From CAZZBK01 sp964652155 (GTDB lineage Bacteria; Planctomycetota; Planctomycetia; Pirellulales; PNKZ01): a DNA stretch of 16,203 nt. Within the stretch, counting starts at the first letter, position 1. The number at the start of each line of letters is the position of its first letter. Below, one piece after another: positions 6,125 to 14,801 of the stretch. The stretch is taken from contig CAZZBK010000133.1 in the NCBI GenBank assembly GCA_964652155.1, positions 1 through 16,203 on the forward strand, written 5' to 3'. Under the pieces are notes generated by a model, which was not told the origin of the DNA, searched no databases, and saw nothing but the letters and a program-made list of their open reading frames with translations. The position numbers were made by a program, and so were the translations under genes.

Positions 6125-6142
6125 ACCGCGCTTCAGCGCGGT
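6125..6142 (+). other. GC-rich leader hairpin upstream of the giant gene
   Basis: ACCGCGC (6125-6131) and GCGCGGT (6136-6142) form a perfect 7-bp stem with loop TTCA, 47 bases before the start codon. It is a candidate 5' untranslated-region structure. Confidence 0.4.
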
Positions 6143-6189
6143 TGGGCGGCTCTGGGTCAGTACACTTAACATGCGTAGGGAGTGCAGGA

Positions 6190-9100
6190 ATGCTCTTCGA
6201 ACGTTGGTGGCGGAAGCGTGCGTTGTTGAATCGGCTCTCGACCAAACGCGTTAAACCTCGAGCGGCATCACGTCGGCTGGGGCTCGAGTATCTCGAAACC
6301 CGTTGGATGCTCGATGCAGATCCCTTGCAACCGCTGCCCGATCCGGTCGGCTCGACTGTCCAAACCACATCGGCCATCGACACCACGAGTGCGCTCGTGG
6401 GTACGACATCGAGCTCGGTGGGGCAAACCGTGACCTACACGGCCACGGTCTCCACATCCAGCGGCAATGCCGCAAGTGGCACCGTGTCGTTCCTAGACGG
6501 CTCGACCGTTCTCGGGACGGCTGACGTCGATGGCACGGGGGTCGCCAAGTTTTCCACCGTGCTTACGACCAAAGGCGCGCACGTCATCAGCGCCGTCTAC
6601 GGCGGCAACGCCACCTATAACGCGAGCACTTCCAGTTCGATCAATCTCAATCTCGCGGGGCTCTCCGGTAGCTTGGGCCTGAGCTACTCGACACCGCTAG
6701 CCAATCAACCGTTGACGATCAACGCGCGGATTTACGGGACCGTGCTGGGCACCGTGCCGCGCTCCGGCACGCTCTCGTTGCTCAGCGGCACCACGACGCT
6801 GGCCTCGGTCGATCTGTCGCAAACCGCTCCCAGTGCTTCGGGTTACTATGCATTGCGCGTGGCGGCCGGGCTCCCCATCGGATCGAACGTCCTGCAGGTG
6901 AGCTACTCGGGCGACACAACCTATAACGGGGCCACGTCGAGCGTCTCGCTCAATATTCTCAACGACGGCCTGTCGATGTCGTACTCCACGACGGCGTTGA
7001 CCGGCCGAGACTACACGGTGAAAGCCGCGATCACGGGCCCACTCGAAGCCGCGCAGCCACGCACCGGCACCCTATCGCTCCTCGAGGGCACCAGCACGCT
7101 CGCCAGTATCGATGTCGCCAGCACCTCCCCCGCCTCGAATGGCTATTATTCATTGACAGTCGCCGGTGGCTTGTCGTTGGGATCGCACAATCTCAAAGTC
7201 AGCTACAGCGGCGATGGCGTGTACACCCCCGTCTCGGCCATTTTGTCCAAGGTCACCGCGGTCGACAGCGTGAACACCACGACCTCGCTCAGCGGCTCGA
7301 CCTCCGTCTCGCTGGGCCAGACCCCAACCTACACGGCCTATGTCTATGCCTCGGGCTTAACGGTCTCGGGGGGCAACGTCACGTTCTACGACGGCACCAC
7401 GCAACTCGGCGTGGTCCCGCTCAGTGCGACGGGCTCGGCCTCGTATCAGGCGGCGGGCTTGACGGTCGGCAGTCATGCGCTCCGCGCCGTCTATAGCGGC
7501 GGTTCGGGCTTCAACACCAGCAGCTCCAATTCGCTCAATGTCACCATCCAAGGCGTCTCCACCTACGTCGCCAATAGTTGGTCCACGCCGCTGGCCGGGG
7601 TGTCGCTCACAATCAACTCCAGGATCTACGGTTCGATCCTGACCAACACGCCGCGCACCGGCACCCTCACGCTCGATCAAGCCGGGACCGTGCTCGCCTC
7701 GGTCAATATCGCGCAGACCTCGCCCAACGCCTCGGGCTATTATGCCCTGACCGTTCCCGCCGGCCTGCCCGCTGGATCGAACGTGCTCAAGGTCACCTAC
7801 AGCGGCGACGCCAATTACAAGGCGTCGTCTTCGACCCTGACGCTCGACATCCGCAACAACACCCTCGCGCTGCAGTACGGCACGACCGCCGTGGTCTCGT
7901 TGCCCTACACGGTCAAGGCAGCCATCAACGGCGCGCTGGTCAACGCCACGGCCCGAACCGGCACCCTCTCCCTCGTCGAGGGCTCAACCACACGAGCCAG
8001 CGTCGATCTGGGAACGACCGCCCCCAACAGCAGCGGTTACTACGCGCTCACGGTTGCCGACGGACTCCCGCTCGGCAGCCATGTGCTCAAGGTCGTTTAT
8101 AGCGGCGACTCGGTCTATACACCCAGCACGTATAATATGGCGACGGTGAATGCCGTCAGTTCGCTCGCCACCACCACCTCGCTCAGCGGTTCGACCTATC
8201 CCACCGCCGGACAAACCGTCACCTACACCGCTCGCGTGTATGCCTCGGGGGTCACCGTCAACGCCGGCTCCGTCACGTTCAGCGATGGTGCCACCGTGCT
8301 GGGCACCGTCAACGTGAATGACTCGGGCGTGGCCACGTTCAGCACGTCCGCGCTGGCCATCGGTTCGCACTCGATCCGCGCCAGCTACAGCGGCACCTCC
8401 GCCTTCATTGCCAGTGCGTCCAACGTCATCAATGCGACGGTTCAGGGTGGTTACACTTCGGTCCTGCCGAGCTACAGCATCCCCATGGCCAACCAGGCCT
8501 TCACCCTCAACGCGCGCCTAAGTGGTTCGCTGATCAACGCCACGCCGCGCACTGGCACGCTCGCGCTCGTCGAAGGCACGGCAACCTTGGCCAGCCTGGA
8601 TATCTCGGCGGTGCAGCCGAACAGTTCAGGGTACTACGCCCTTTCGGTGCCGAGTGGTTTTGCGGCGGGTTCGCACAGCCTCAAGGTCATCTATAGCGGC
8701 GACGCCCTCTACTCAAGCACCACGTCCAACGTCACCTTAAATATCGTCAACACCTCGTTGACCTTGAGTTACAGCTCGGTGGCCCTGACCTCTCAGGACT
8801 ACACCAGCAAAGTCCGGATCAACGGAGCGCTGGTCAACAACACCCCACGCACCGGAACACTGTCGCTCGTCGAGGGCGGCTCCACGCTCGCCAGCCTGGA
8901 CGTGGCTGCGGCCACTCCAGACAGCAACGGGTATTACTCCTTGACTCTCTCGGGCGGTTTGTCCGCGGGCTCGCACCCGTTAAAGGTCGTCTATAGCGGC
9001 GACGCGAACTACTCGGCCAGCACCTACAACATGGCCACCGTGACGGCGGGGAGCCAATTGCCCACCTACGTTTCCCCCAGCTTTTCAAGCACCGTCCCCG

Positions 9101-12100
9101 CCGGTCAAACAGCCTATTTCTATGCCTGGGTCTACGCGGGCAACCAAGGCGTGAATACCGGATCGGTCACCTTCAGCGAAGCGGGAACCACGCTGGCGAC
9201 CGTGCCGGTCAGCGCCTCCGGCTTCGCCAACTTCTCGACCAACACCTTGGCGATTGGCAGTCACACAATCACCGCCGCCTACAGCGGTGCCGAGACGCTC
9301 GCCCCCAGTTCCAAGAGTGCAACCACAACCGTCCTGAATACCTCGCTCAATGTTGCCTGGTCTTCCTCCGCGTTGGTCGATCAAACCACCACCTGGACTG
9401 TCGGCTTCAACGGCCCCTTGATCAACAGCACACCACGCACCGGTACCCTCTCGCTCGTGGAAGGCACGACGACGCTCGCCAGCGTTGATGTTGGCCAAGT
9501 GGCTCCCAGCAGCAGCGGAACGTATGTACTGACCGTCGCGGGTGGTCTGTCGCTTGGTTCGCATAACGTCAAAGTCGTTTATAGCGGCGACTCCTCCTAC
9601 AATAGCTTCACCTACGGACCCTATACACACAATGTGGTGTCCTCGCTCAACACCTATATCTATCTCAGCAGTGCGCCCTTGAATGTGCTCTCGGGCCAGA
9701 CCGCGAATTACACCGCCTACGTTTACGCACCGGGCGCACCCAGCTCGGTCAACACGGGAACCATCACCTTCCGGGACGGCTCGACCGTACTCGCCACCGT
9801 GCCCGTCGACGCCTCCGGACGTGCCACCTACAGCACCAGCGCCCTCGCGCTCGGCAGCCATGCGATCTCCGTCACCTACGATGGATCATCCGCGTATAAA
9901 ACCAGCACCAGCAGCAACTACACCACCACGGTGAGCAATACCACGGTCGCATTCGGCTCGGTGTACTCGACCGGACTGGTCAACCAACCCGCCACCTGGA
10001 CCGCCAAACTCAACGGCTCGCTGCTCAACAACACCCCGCGCACCGGCACTTTGTCGCTGGTCGATGGCTCCACGACCATCACCAGCATCGACATCACCCA
10101 GGTATCGCCCAATAGCAGCGGGTACTATTCGCTCAGCGTCGCGGGCGGGCTCTCGCTCGGTTCACACTCGATCAAAATTGTGTACAGCGGCGACGCAAAC
10201 TACAGCAGCATCTCCACAGGAACGTATAGTCACACGGTCGTCGCCACGACCAATACCTACGTATATCTGCAAAGCTACGCCGGGTCGATCACGGCCGGTC
10301 AAATGGCCAACTACACGGCCTATGTTTATCCCTCGGGGGTTCCAAGCTCCGTTACCAGCGGAACCATCACCTTCCGTGACGGTTCGACCGTGCTCGCCAC
10401 CGTGCCCGTCGATGCCACCGGACATGCCACCTACGGCACCAATCAACTGAGCATGGGCAACCATCCGATCACCGTCTCGTACGACGGCACGGGCTCCTAC
10501 AACGCCAGCACCAGCAGTACCTACACCACCACGGTGAGCAATACCACGGTCGCATTCGGCTCGCTGTACTCGCAGGTGTTGGTCAACCAACCCGCCACCT
10601 GGACCGCCAAACTCAACGGCTCGTTGATCGACAGCACGCCGCGGACCGGCACTTTGTCGCTGGTCGAAGGCAGCACGACACTCGCCAGTATCGACCTCGC
10701 CCAGGTCGCGCCAAACAGCAGCGGGTATTATTCCCTCTCCTTCCCAAGTGCCATGTCCGTCGGCTCGCACTCGGTCAAAATCGTATACTCGGGCGACGCC
10801 CTCTACAGCAGTGCATCGACCAGCACGTACAGCTACTCCGTCTTGACCTCCACCAACACGTACGTCTATCTGCAGTCCGCCCCCAGTTCCGCAATCCTGG
10901 GCCAGACGGTTAACTACACCGCCTACGTCTATCCCACCAGTGTGTCGGGCACCGTCACCTCGGGTACGATCACCTTCCGTGACGGCTCGACCGTGCTCGC
11001 CACTGTGCCGGTCGACGCCACCGGACATGCCACCTACGGCACCAATCAATTGACGATGGGGAGCCACTCCCTCACGGTGTCGTACGATGGCACCGCTACC
11101 CATAGGGCCAGCACGAGCAGCACCTACACCACGACTGTCACCAACACGACGCTGACGGTGGGATCTTACGACTCGAATCTGCTCGCGGGAGCGGCGCTCA
11201 ATTACACGGCCAAGATCAACGGGACGATCGGCTCCGCCGAACGGACCGGCACCCTCTCGCTGCTCGATGGCGCAACGACCCTCGCGAGCCTCGATATCAG
11301 TCAGGTGGCCGCCAATAGCAACGGCTACTACAGCTTGAGCTTGGCCAACGGCTTGCCCGCGGGCAGCCACAGCCTCAAGATCGTCTACAGTGGCGACGCG
11401 AATTATTCACCCGCCTCGTTCACCTTGTCCGGAGGCACGGCGTACGCCTCGCTACCCACCAGCACGTATTTCTACGGCTATAGCTCCTTACCCACGATTG
11501 GCCAGACCGCAACGTATTACGTGAGGACCTATGCCCAATCTTCTTCGTTGCCGGTCAATAGCGGCGTCGTGACCCTCTATGACGGCTCGACCGTGCTGGG
11601 CACGGCGAACGTGAACGCCTCCGGTCAGGCCAGCTTCTCGGTCGTGTTTAGCCAACTCGGCGCGCGCACGCTCACGGCGACCTACCAAAGCGAAGGCTCT
11701 TTCAACACCAGTACCACGAGCGCACTGGCAATCAATGTCGTCAACACGCTCATCGGTTCGGCCAGTTACGCCTCCGCGGTGTACTTCGCGGCTCCCTACA
11801 GTGTCTCCGCGTCGTTGACGGGGGTCTCGATACCCGGCACGCCACGCACCGGTACCGTCTCGCTTGTGGAAGGCACCACAACGTTGGCGAGCGTGGACGT
11901 GTCGACCATGACCTCGAGCAGCTTCTCGTTGACGCTGGCGAATGGCCTGCCCGCGGGTGCCCACTCACTCAAGTTGGTGTACAGCGGCGACGCGAATTAC
12001 AACACGGCCTCCTACAACTTGGGCACCGTCAACTCGACGACGACCATGCCGGTGAACTTTTCCGTCAATTTCGGAACAACGGCTGCCAACGCCCCTTACG

Positions 12101-12351
12101 CTGCCAAGCTCCTGTTGAGCGGCTCGCTGCTCAATAACGCGGCTCGCACAGGCACGCTCAGCTTGGTCGAAGGGAGCACCACCGTCGGCTCCATCGACTT
12201 GGCCACGGCCATTCCGGACGCCAACGGCTATTACACCATCCCCGCTTCGCAAGTCTTCTCGGCCGGCTGGCACTATCTTAAGTTTGTGTACAGCGGCGAC
12301 GCCAATTACGCCGCAAAAACAAGCGGTACGTACAGCGTTAACTTCGTCTGA
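6190..12351 (+). CDS. Giant Ig-like repeat protein with LEPR-XLL-like N-terminus
   Basis: This 2053-residue protein begins with a basic leader (MLFERWWRKRALLNRLSTKR) and RLGLEYLETRWML at residues 29-41, a variant of the planctomycete LEPR-XLL motif found on large exported proteins. From about residue 65 to the end it consists of about 20 Ig-like units of ~95-103 residues, resembling bacterial Ig group 3 (Big_3-like) domains. Type A units carry GQTVTYTA and FRDGSTVLATVPV segments; type B units carry PRTGTLSLVEG, SSGYYSL and VYSGDANY. The order is ABB-ABB-ABB-AB-AB-AB-AB-ABB. I see no cysteine, no enzymatic domain, no C-terminal membrane anchor and no sorting signal. ATG at 6190 follows AGGGAG (6177-6182), spacing 7, and matches the family-type start; the frame is open from 6049. 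A surface adhesin or matrix fibre is the likely role, inferred from architecture. Confidence 0.82.
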   Translation: MLFERWWRKRALLNRLSTKRVKPRAASRRLGLEYLETRWMLDADPLQPLPDPVGSTVQTTSAIDTTSALVGTTSSSVGQTVTYTATVSTSSGNAASGTVSFLDGSTVLGTADVDGTGVAKFSTVLTTKGAHVISAVYGGNATYNASTSSSINLNLAGLSGSLGLSYSTPLANQPLTINARIYGTVLGTVPRSGTLSLLSGTTTLASVDLSQTAPSASGYYALRVAAGLPIGSNVLQVSYSGDTTYNGATSSVSLNILNDGLSMSYSTTALTGRDYTVKAAITGPLEAAQPRTGTLSLLEGTSTLASIDVASTSPASNGYYSLTVAGGLSLGSHNLKVSYSGDGVYTPVSAILSKVTAVDSVNTTTSLSGSTSVSLGQTPTYTAYVYASGLTVSGGNVTFYDGTTQLGVVPLSATGSASYQAAGLTVGSHALRAVYSGGSGFNTSSSNSLNVTIQGVSTYVANSWSTPLAGVSLTINSRIYGSILTNTPRTGTLTLDQAGTVLASVNIAQTSPNASGYYALTVPAGLPAGSNVLKVTYSGDANYKASSSTLTLDIRNNTLALQYGTTAVVSLPYTVKAAINGALVNATARTGTLSLVEGSTTRASVDLGTTAPNSSGYYALTVADGLPLGSHVLKVVYSGDSVYTPSTYNMATVNAVSSLATTTSLSGSTYPTAGQTVTYTARVYASGVTVNAGSVTFSDGATVLGTVNVNDSGVATFSTSALAIGSHSIRASYSGTSAFIASASNVINATVQGGYTSVLPSYSIPMANQAFTLNARLSGSLINATPRTGTLALVEGTATLASLDISAVQPNSSGYYALSVPSGFAAGSHSLKVIYSGDALYSSTTSNVTLNIVNTSLTLSYSSVALTSQDYTSKVRINGALVNNTPRTGTLSLVEGGSTLASLDVAAATPDSNGYYSLTLSGGLSAGSHPLKVVYSGDANYSASTYNMATVTAGSQLPTYVSPSFSSTVPAGQTAYFYAWVYAGNQGVNTGSVTFSEAGTTLATVPVSASGFANFSTNTLAIGSHTITAAYSGAETLAPSSKSATTTVLNTSLNVAWSSSALVDQTTTWTVGFNGPLINSTPRTGTLSLVEGTTTLASVDVGQVAPSSSGTYVLTVAGGLSLGSHNVKVVYSGDSSYNSFTYGPYTHNVVSSLNTYIYLSSAPLNVLSGQTANYTAYVYAPGAPSSVNTGTITFRDGSTVLATVPVDASGRATYSTSALALGSHAISVTYDGSSAYKTSTSSNYTTTVSNTTVAFGSVYSTGLVNQPATWTAKLNGSLLNNTPRTGTLSLVDGSTTITSIDITQVSPNSSGYYSLSVAGGLSLGSHSIKIVYSGDANYSSISTGTYSHTVVATTNTYVYLQSYAGSITAGQMANYTAYVYPSGVPSSVTSGTITFRDGSTVLATVPVDATGHATYGTNQLSMGNHPITVSYDGTGSYNASTSSTYTTTVSNTTVAFGSLYSQVLVNQPATWTAKLNGSLIDSTPRTGTLSLVEGSTTLASIDLAQVAPNSSGYYSLSFPSAMSVGSHSVKIVYSGDALYSSASTSTYSYSVLTSTNTYVYLQSAPSSAILGQTVNYTAYVYPTSVSGTVTSGTITFRDGSTVLATVPVDATGHATYGTNQLTMGSHSLTVSYDGTATHRASTSSTYTTTVTNTTLTVGSYDSNLLAGAALNYTAKINGTIGSAERTGTLSLLDGATTLASLDISQVAANSNGYYSLSLANGLPAGSHSLKIVYSGDANYSPASFTLSGGTAYASLPTSTYFYGYSSLPTIGQTATYYVRTYAQSSSLPVNSGVVTLYDGSTVLGTANVNASGQASFSVVFSQLGARTLTATYQSEGSFNTSTTSALAINVVNTLIGSASYASAVYFAAPYSVSASLTGVSIPGTPRTGTVSLVEGTTTLASVDVSTMTSSSFSLTLANGLPAGAHSLKLVYSGDANYNTASYNLGTVNSTTTMPVNFSVNFGTTAANAPYAAKLLLSGSLLNNAARTGTLSLVEGSTTVGSIDLATAIPDANGYYTIPASQVFSAGWHYLKFVYSGDANYAAKTSGTYSVNFV
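9643..11145 (+). repeat. Two-domain (A+B) tandem DNA repeat, period about 603 bp
   Basis: Units 12-16 of the Ig protein show recent DNA-level duplication. Bases 9918-9960 equal 10521-10563 (43 bases), and 9977-10020 equal 10580-10623 (44 bases), both at an offset of exactly 603. The FRDGSTVLATVPVDA coding segment recurs near 9770, 10373 and 10976 with few changes. The earlier units (1-11) are more diverged. Confidence 0.8.
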
Positions 12352-12382
12352 GACACGACGGCTGCAAGCTCAACCTCACACC

Positions 12383-12416
12383 CCGGCCACGGTTGACCCC
12401 CCTCAACCGTGGCCGG
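12383..12416 (+). terminator. Long-stem hairpin terminator after the Ig-repeat gene
   Basis: Bases 12383-12396 and 12403-12416 form a perfect 14-bp stem with a six-C loop, 31 bases past the stop codon. Only two T follow directly, so it is a strong hairpin with a weak U tract. Position after a 6-kb gene favours a terminator. Confidence 0.65.
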
Positions 12417-12462
12417 TTCGTTGAACCCAACCCAGCACGCGGCTACAGCCCCCGGCAGCCGC

Positions 12463-12498
12463 TTTACCCGATTGGAGAACCATCGCCCATCGGGTAAA
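12463..12498. repeat. 10-bp inverted repeat upstream of the hydratase gene
   Basis: TTTACCCGAT (12463-12472) and ATCGGGTAAA (12489-12498) are perfect inverted arms with a 16-base spacer. They could be a regulatory-protein site or an RNA stem in the leader of the four-gene cluster. Confidence 0.5.
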
Positions 12499-12703
12499 CT
12501 GACGGCCAGACGGTTCGAGCAATCACGGGTCAGAAGTGCCTCTGCTGAAACCGACGGGGACTATCCCCCCGCGCAGTTCGGTTTTAGGATCGGCTCTAAA
12601 TCGCGCAAGTGGTTCAACCCCCGTGTGTTAAGTGCGTTTGCGATGGCTCGCCAAGATGCCCGCCCAACGCTATGTTGTCTCTCTTGGCGGAGTGGTCCCG
12701 CGC

Positions 12704-13168
12704 ATGCCTCTACGTGTTTACAACGGCTTGGCCGAGTTGAAGACCCTCGTCGGCCAGGTGCTCGGCACCAGCGAATGGTTCGATGTCACGCAGCAACGCA
12801 TCAACCTGTTTGCCGATGCGACCGGCGATCATCAGTGGATCCACTGCGACCCGGCGCGGGCGGCCGTCGAGGGACCCTACGGCACGACCGTGGCTCACGG
12901 CTTTTTTACCCTCTCGCTGTGCAACACCCTGTTCCAGACCAGCTTCTCCATCGCCGGTCCGAAGATGATGCTCAACTACGGGCTCAATCGGGTTCGGTTC
13001 CCCTCGCCGGTCAAAACCGGTTCGCGCGTTCGCATGATCACCACGCTGCTCGAGGTCAAGGAGCTGGTGCAAGGGGTGGCCGAGCTGGTCTGTAAACAGT
13101 CCTTCGAGGTCGAGGGGGAGTCCAAGCCCGCCTGTGTGGCCGAGACGATCGTGCGACTTTATTTTTGA
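12704..13168 (+). CDS. MaoC-family dehydratase / (R)-specific enoyl-CoA hydratase-like
   Basis: MaoC-type proteins hydrate trans-2-enoyl-CoA or related thioesters to (R)-3-hydroxyacyl-CoA using a single hotdog fold. From ATG at 12704 this is 154 residues, the usual length of PhaJ-like single-domain members. The hydratase signature is clear: FADATGDHQWIHCDP at residues 36-50, with D42 and H47 matching the catalytic Asp/His pair spaced five apart, followed by GPYGTTVAHGFFTLSL. The frame is open from an upstream ATG at 12632, but the added residues lack family homology. A GGAG-type site lies near 12689, about 11 bases before 12704. It starts a run of four plus-strand genes; the next gene begins 15 bases after its stop. 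The substrate is not determined: fatty-acid, hydroxyalkanoate or specialised acyl groups are possible. Confidence 0.87.
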   Translation: MPLRVYNGLAELKTLVGQVLGTSEWFDVTQQRINLFADATGDHQWIHCDPARAAVEGPYGTTVAHGFFTLSLCNTLFQTSFSIAGPKMMLNYGLNRVRFPSPVKTGSRVRMITTLLEVKELVQGVAELVCKQSFEVEGESKPACVAETIVRLYF

Positions 13169-13183
13169 GCGACGACGAGCGTC

Positions 13184-13744
13184 ATGGCCGCCGAAACGGT
13201 TTTACTCGCCGACAATCTCCTGCTGCGAACCCCGCGCGCCAGCGATATCGACGCGCTCCACTCCGCGGCCCGCGAGTCCATTCAAGAAGTTGGGCGTTGG
13301 CTCCCCTGGTGTCACGAGCACTACGCGCTCTCCGATGCCGAGGCCTGGGTGCAACAGTGCCTGCAATTGTGGAGCCGCGACGAGGCCTATCCCTTCTTCA
13401 TCTTTGATACCCCCGGCGAGCAATTCGTCGGCGGCTGTGCCATCAACGAGATCGATCGCGGGCGGATGCGCGCCAACCTGGGCTATTGGGTCCGCAGCAG
13501 TCGGCATCGTGGCGGCTATGCATCGCGGGCCGCGCGTCGACTGGCCCGTTGGGCCTTCGATGAACTCGGCCTGCAACGGCTCGAGATTGTGGCCGCGTTT
13601 GGCAACACGCCCAGCCAAAAAACCGCGCTCCGCATCGGCGCGGTGTGCGAAGGACTCGCCCGACATCGGCTCCGCATTTACAACGTCCCTCACGACGCCT
13701 ATGTCTATTCGCTCATCCCTAGCGACGCGCGTCGCTGGGAGTAA
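13184..13744 (+). CDS. GNAT family N-acetyltransferase, RimJ/RimL type
   Basis: This 186-residue protein has the length and pattern of RimJ/RimL-type acetyltransferases, which move an acetyl group from acetyl-CoA to an amino group, such as a protein N-terminus or a small molecule. Visible motifs are LLLRTPRASDIDAL at the N-terminus (beta1-alpha1), GGCAINEID and ANLGYWVR (residues 83-104), the acetyl-CoA pyrophosphate loop RHRGGYAS (108-114), and LEIVAAFGNTPSQKTALRIGA (133-153) including the NTPS turn typical of the family. The usual substrate cannot be read from sequence; a nucleotide-sugar amine is tempting given the neighbours but is unsupported. ATG at 13184 lies 15 bases after the hydratase stop, suggesting cotranscription. 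No obvious Shine-Dalgarno is seen. Confidence 0.87.
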   Translation: MAAETVLLADNLLLRTPRASDIDALHSAARESIQEVGRWLPWCHEHYALSDAEAWVQQCLQLWSRDEAYPFFIFDTPGEQFVGGCAINEIDRGRMRANLGYWVRSSRHRGGYASRAARRLARWAFDELGLQRLEIVAAFGNTPSQKTALRIGAVCEGLARHRLRIYNVPHDAYVYSLIPSDARRWE

Positions 13745-13801
13745 CGAGGCGGCCGCCCCAGCGCACGCTGACGCGGCTTTCGTTCACGGAGGTCGCTCCC
13801 C

Positions 13802-14746
13802 ATGCGGGCTTTTATCACCGGTGTGACCGGCTTTGCCGGGAGCCACCTGGCCGATCACCTCAGCGCCTTGGGCGAGGCCTGGGGCGGCTGCGCGCGACAC
13901 CCCCACGGCAAGCCCTGGTGGCCATCGCCCGCCAACGACGCGATCTGGCCCTGCGATTTGTCCGACCCTGTCGACGCCGCACGACTGCTGCGTCGGCTCG
14001 CGGAGTGGGCCCCCGACGTGATTTACCATCTGGCGGCGCTGAGCATTCCGGCCGAGTGTGGCGCCATGCATCCGACCCCCTTGGCCTTGGCCGCCAACGT
14101 CGAGGCCACGCGACAAGTCCTCGCGTTGGCCGCTCAACTCCCACGACCGCCCCGGGTCGTGCTGCTCAGTTCGTCCCACGTGTACGCCCTGCCCGCTTCG
14201 TCCGCGCCGCTCGATGAGTCCGCGCCGCTCGCTCCACGCAACGGCTACGGCCAAACCAAGCTCAGCGCCGAGCGACTGGCACTCGAGGCCGCCCAACCTC
14301 ACGGCATCGATGTCGTCATCGTCCGGGCCTTCAACCACGCCGGGCCGCGACAAGACCCACGCCTAATGCTCTCTCATTGGGCCCGACAGATGGCGCTGGG
14401 AGACCGCGCGCAGCCCATCGAGGTGCAAACGCTCGACGCCTGGGTCGACATGACCGACGTGCGCGACATGGTCCGCGCCTATCGACAGCTCGCCGAGCAC
14501 GGTGCCTCCGGAACGATCTACAACGTCGGCAGTGGCGTCGCGCGCCGCAGCGGCGAGTGGTTCGCGCGATTGGCCGCGGTCGCGCGCTTCACCGCCGGGG
14601 CCGTCGAACGTTTCGCCGGCGTCAAATTCGATCCAATCGCTAACATCGGTCGTCTACAGGCCGTCACGCAGTGGTCACCCACCTATTCGGTCGATCAAAC
14701 CGTAGCCGACACCTACGCGCTGTGGTGTCGCCATAAGCTAGGGTGA
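13802..14746 (+). CDS. NAD(P)-dependent sugar-nucleotide epimerase/reductase, GDP-4-keto-6-deoxymannose reductase-like
   Basis: This 314-residue extended short-chain dehydrogenase has the nucleotide-binding TGVTGFAGSHL (residues 6-16), the active-site serine region LLSSSHVYA (121-129), and the YxxxK pair Y149/K153 in NGYGQTKLSAE. RAFNHAGPRQ (175-184) resembles the RPFNHxGPGQ segment of GDP-mannose 4,6-dehydratase/Rmd enzymes, so reduction of GDP-4-keto-6-deoxy-D-mannose to GDP-rhamnose is my best guess. Another NDP-sugar dehydratase or epimerase role is equally compatible with the fold. GGAGG at 13788-13792 is 9 bases before ATG. It sits 57 bases after the acetyltransferase and 55 bases before UDP-glucose dehydrogenase, suggesting a shared role in activated-sugar supply. 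No dehydratase partner (gmd) is in the window. Confidence 0.82.
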   Translation: MRAFITGVTGFAGSHLADHLSALGEAWGGCARHPHGKPWWPSPANDAIWPCDLSDPVDAARLLRRLAEWAPDVIYHLAALSIPAECGAMHPTPLALAANVEATRQVLALAAQLPRPPRVVLLSSSHVYALPASSAPLDESAPLAPRNGYGQTKLSAERLALEAAQPHGIDVVIVRAFNHAGPRQDPRLMLSHWARQMALGDRAQPIEVQTLDAWVDMTDVRDMVRAYRQLAEHGASGTIYNVGSGVARRSGEWFARLAAVARFTAGAVERFAGVKFDPIANIGRLQAVTQWSPTYSVDQTVADTYALWCRHKLG

Positions 14747-14801
14747 AACAAGCTCATCCAGGCGATGGCACTGTCTCTTTTTCCGTCCGAGTGACTCGAT
14801 C

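Larger units (their letters stand above)
5640..6189. other. Gene-free, palindrome-rich region upstream of the giant Ig-repeat gene
   Basis: No coding region is supported here; the short open frames lack homology or start signals. Visible structure includes the hairpin CCCGTCA/TGACGGG (5655-5670), GTTTTGC-TTC-GCAAAAC (5778-5794), GCATTGT/ACAATGC (5925-5966), the 17-base palindrome at 6096-6112 and ACCGCGC/GCGCGGT (6125-6142). A local AT-rich patch lies at about 6010-6055. The promoter of the giant gene should lie in this stretch, but I see no convincing -35/-10 pair. Confidence 0.5.
12352..12703. other. Intergenic region between the Ig protein and the hydratase gene
   Basis: It contains the strong hairpin at 12383-12416 and the inverted repeat at 12463-12498. 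Open frames from 12409 and 12632 cross it, but only the sequence after 12704 has homology. A promoter for the downstream four-gene cluster should lie here; none is obvious. Confidence 0.5.

Noticed and set aside
10162..11370. 402-residue open frame on the minus strand inside the giant gene
   Set aside because: It is an antisense shadow created by the biased codons of the Ig repeats; its own repeats mirror the plus-strand units and no start signal or homology is visible. The same applies to 9085-9861.
12409..13095. 228-residue plus-strand open frame overlapping the hydratase
   Set aside because: It lies in another frame from the MaoC gene, lacks recognisable motifs, and starts within the terminator hairpin.
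13134..13826. 230-residue plus-strand open frame overlapping the acetyltransferase
   Set aside because: Low-complexity Arg/Ser/Pro/Ala composition typical of an out-of-frame GC-rich shadow; the GNAT frame has all family motifs.
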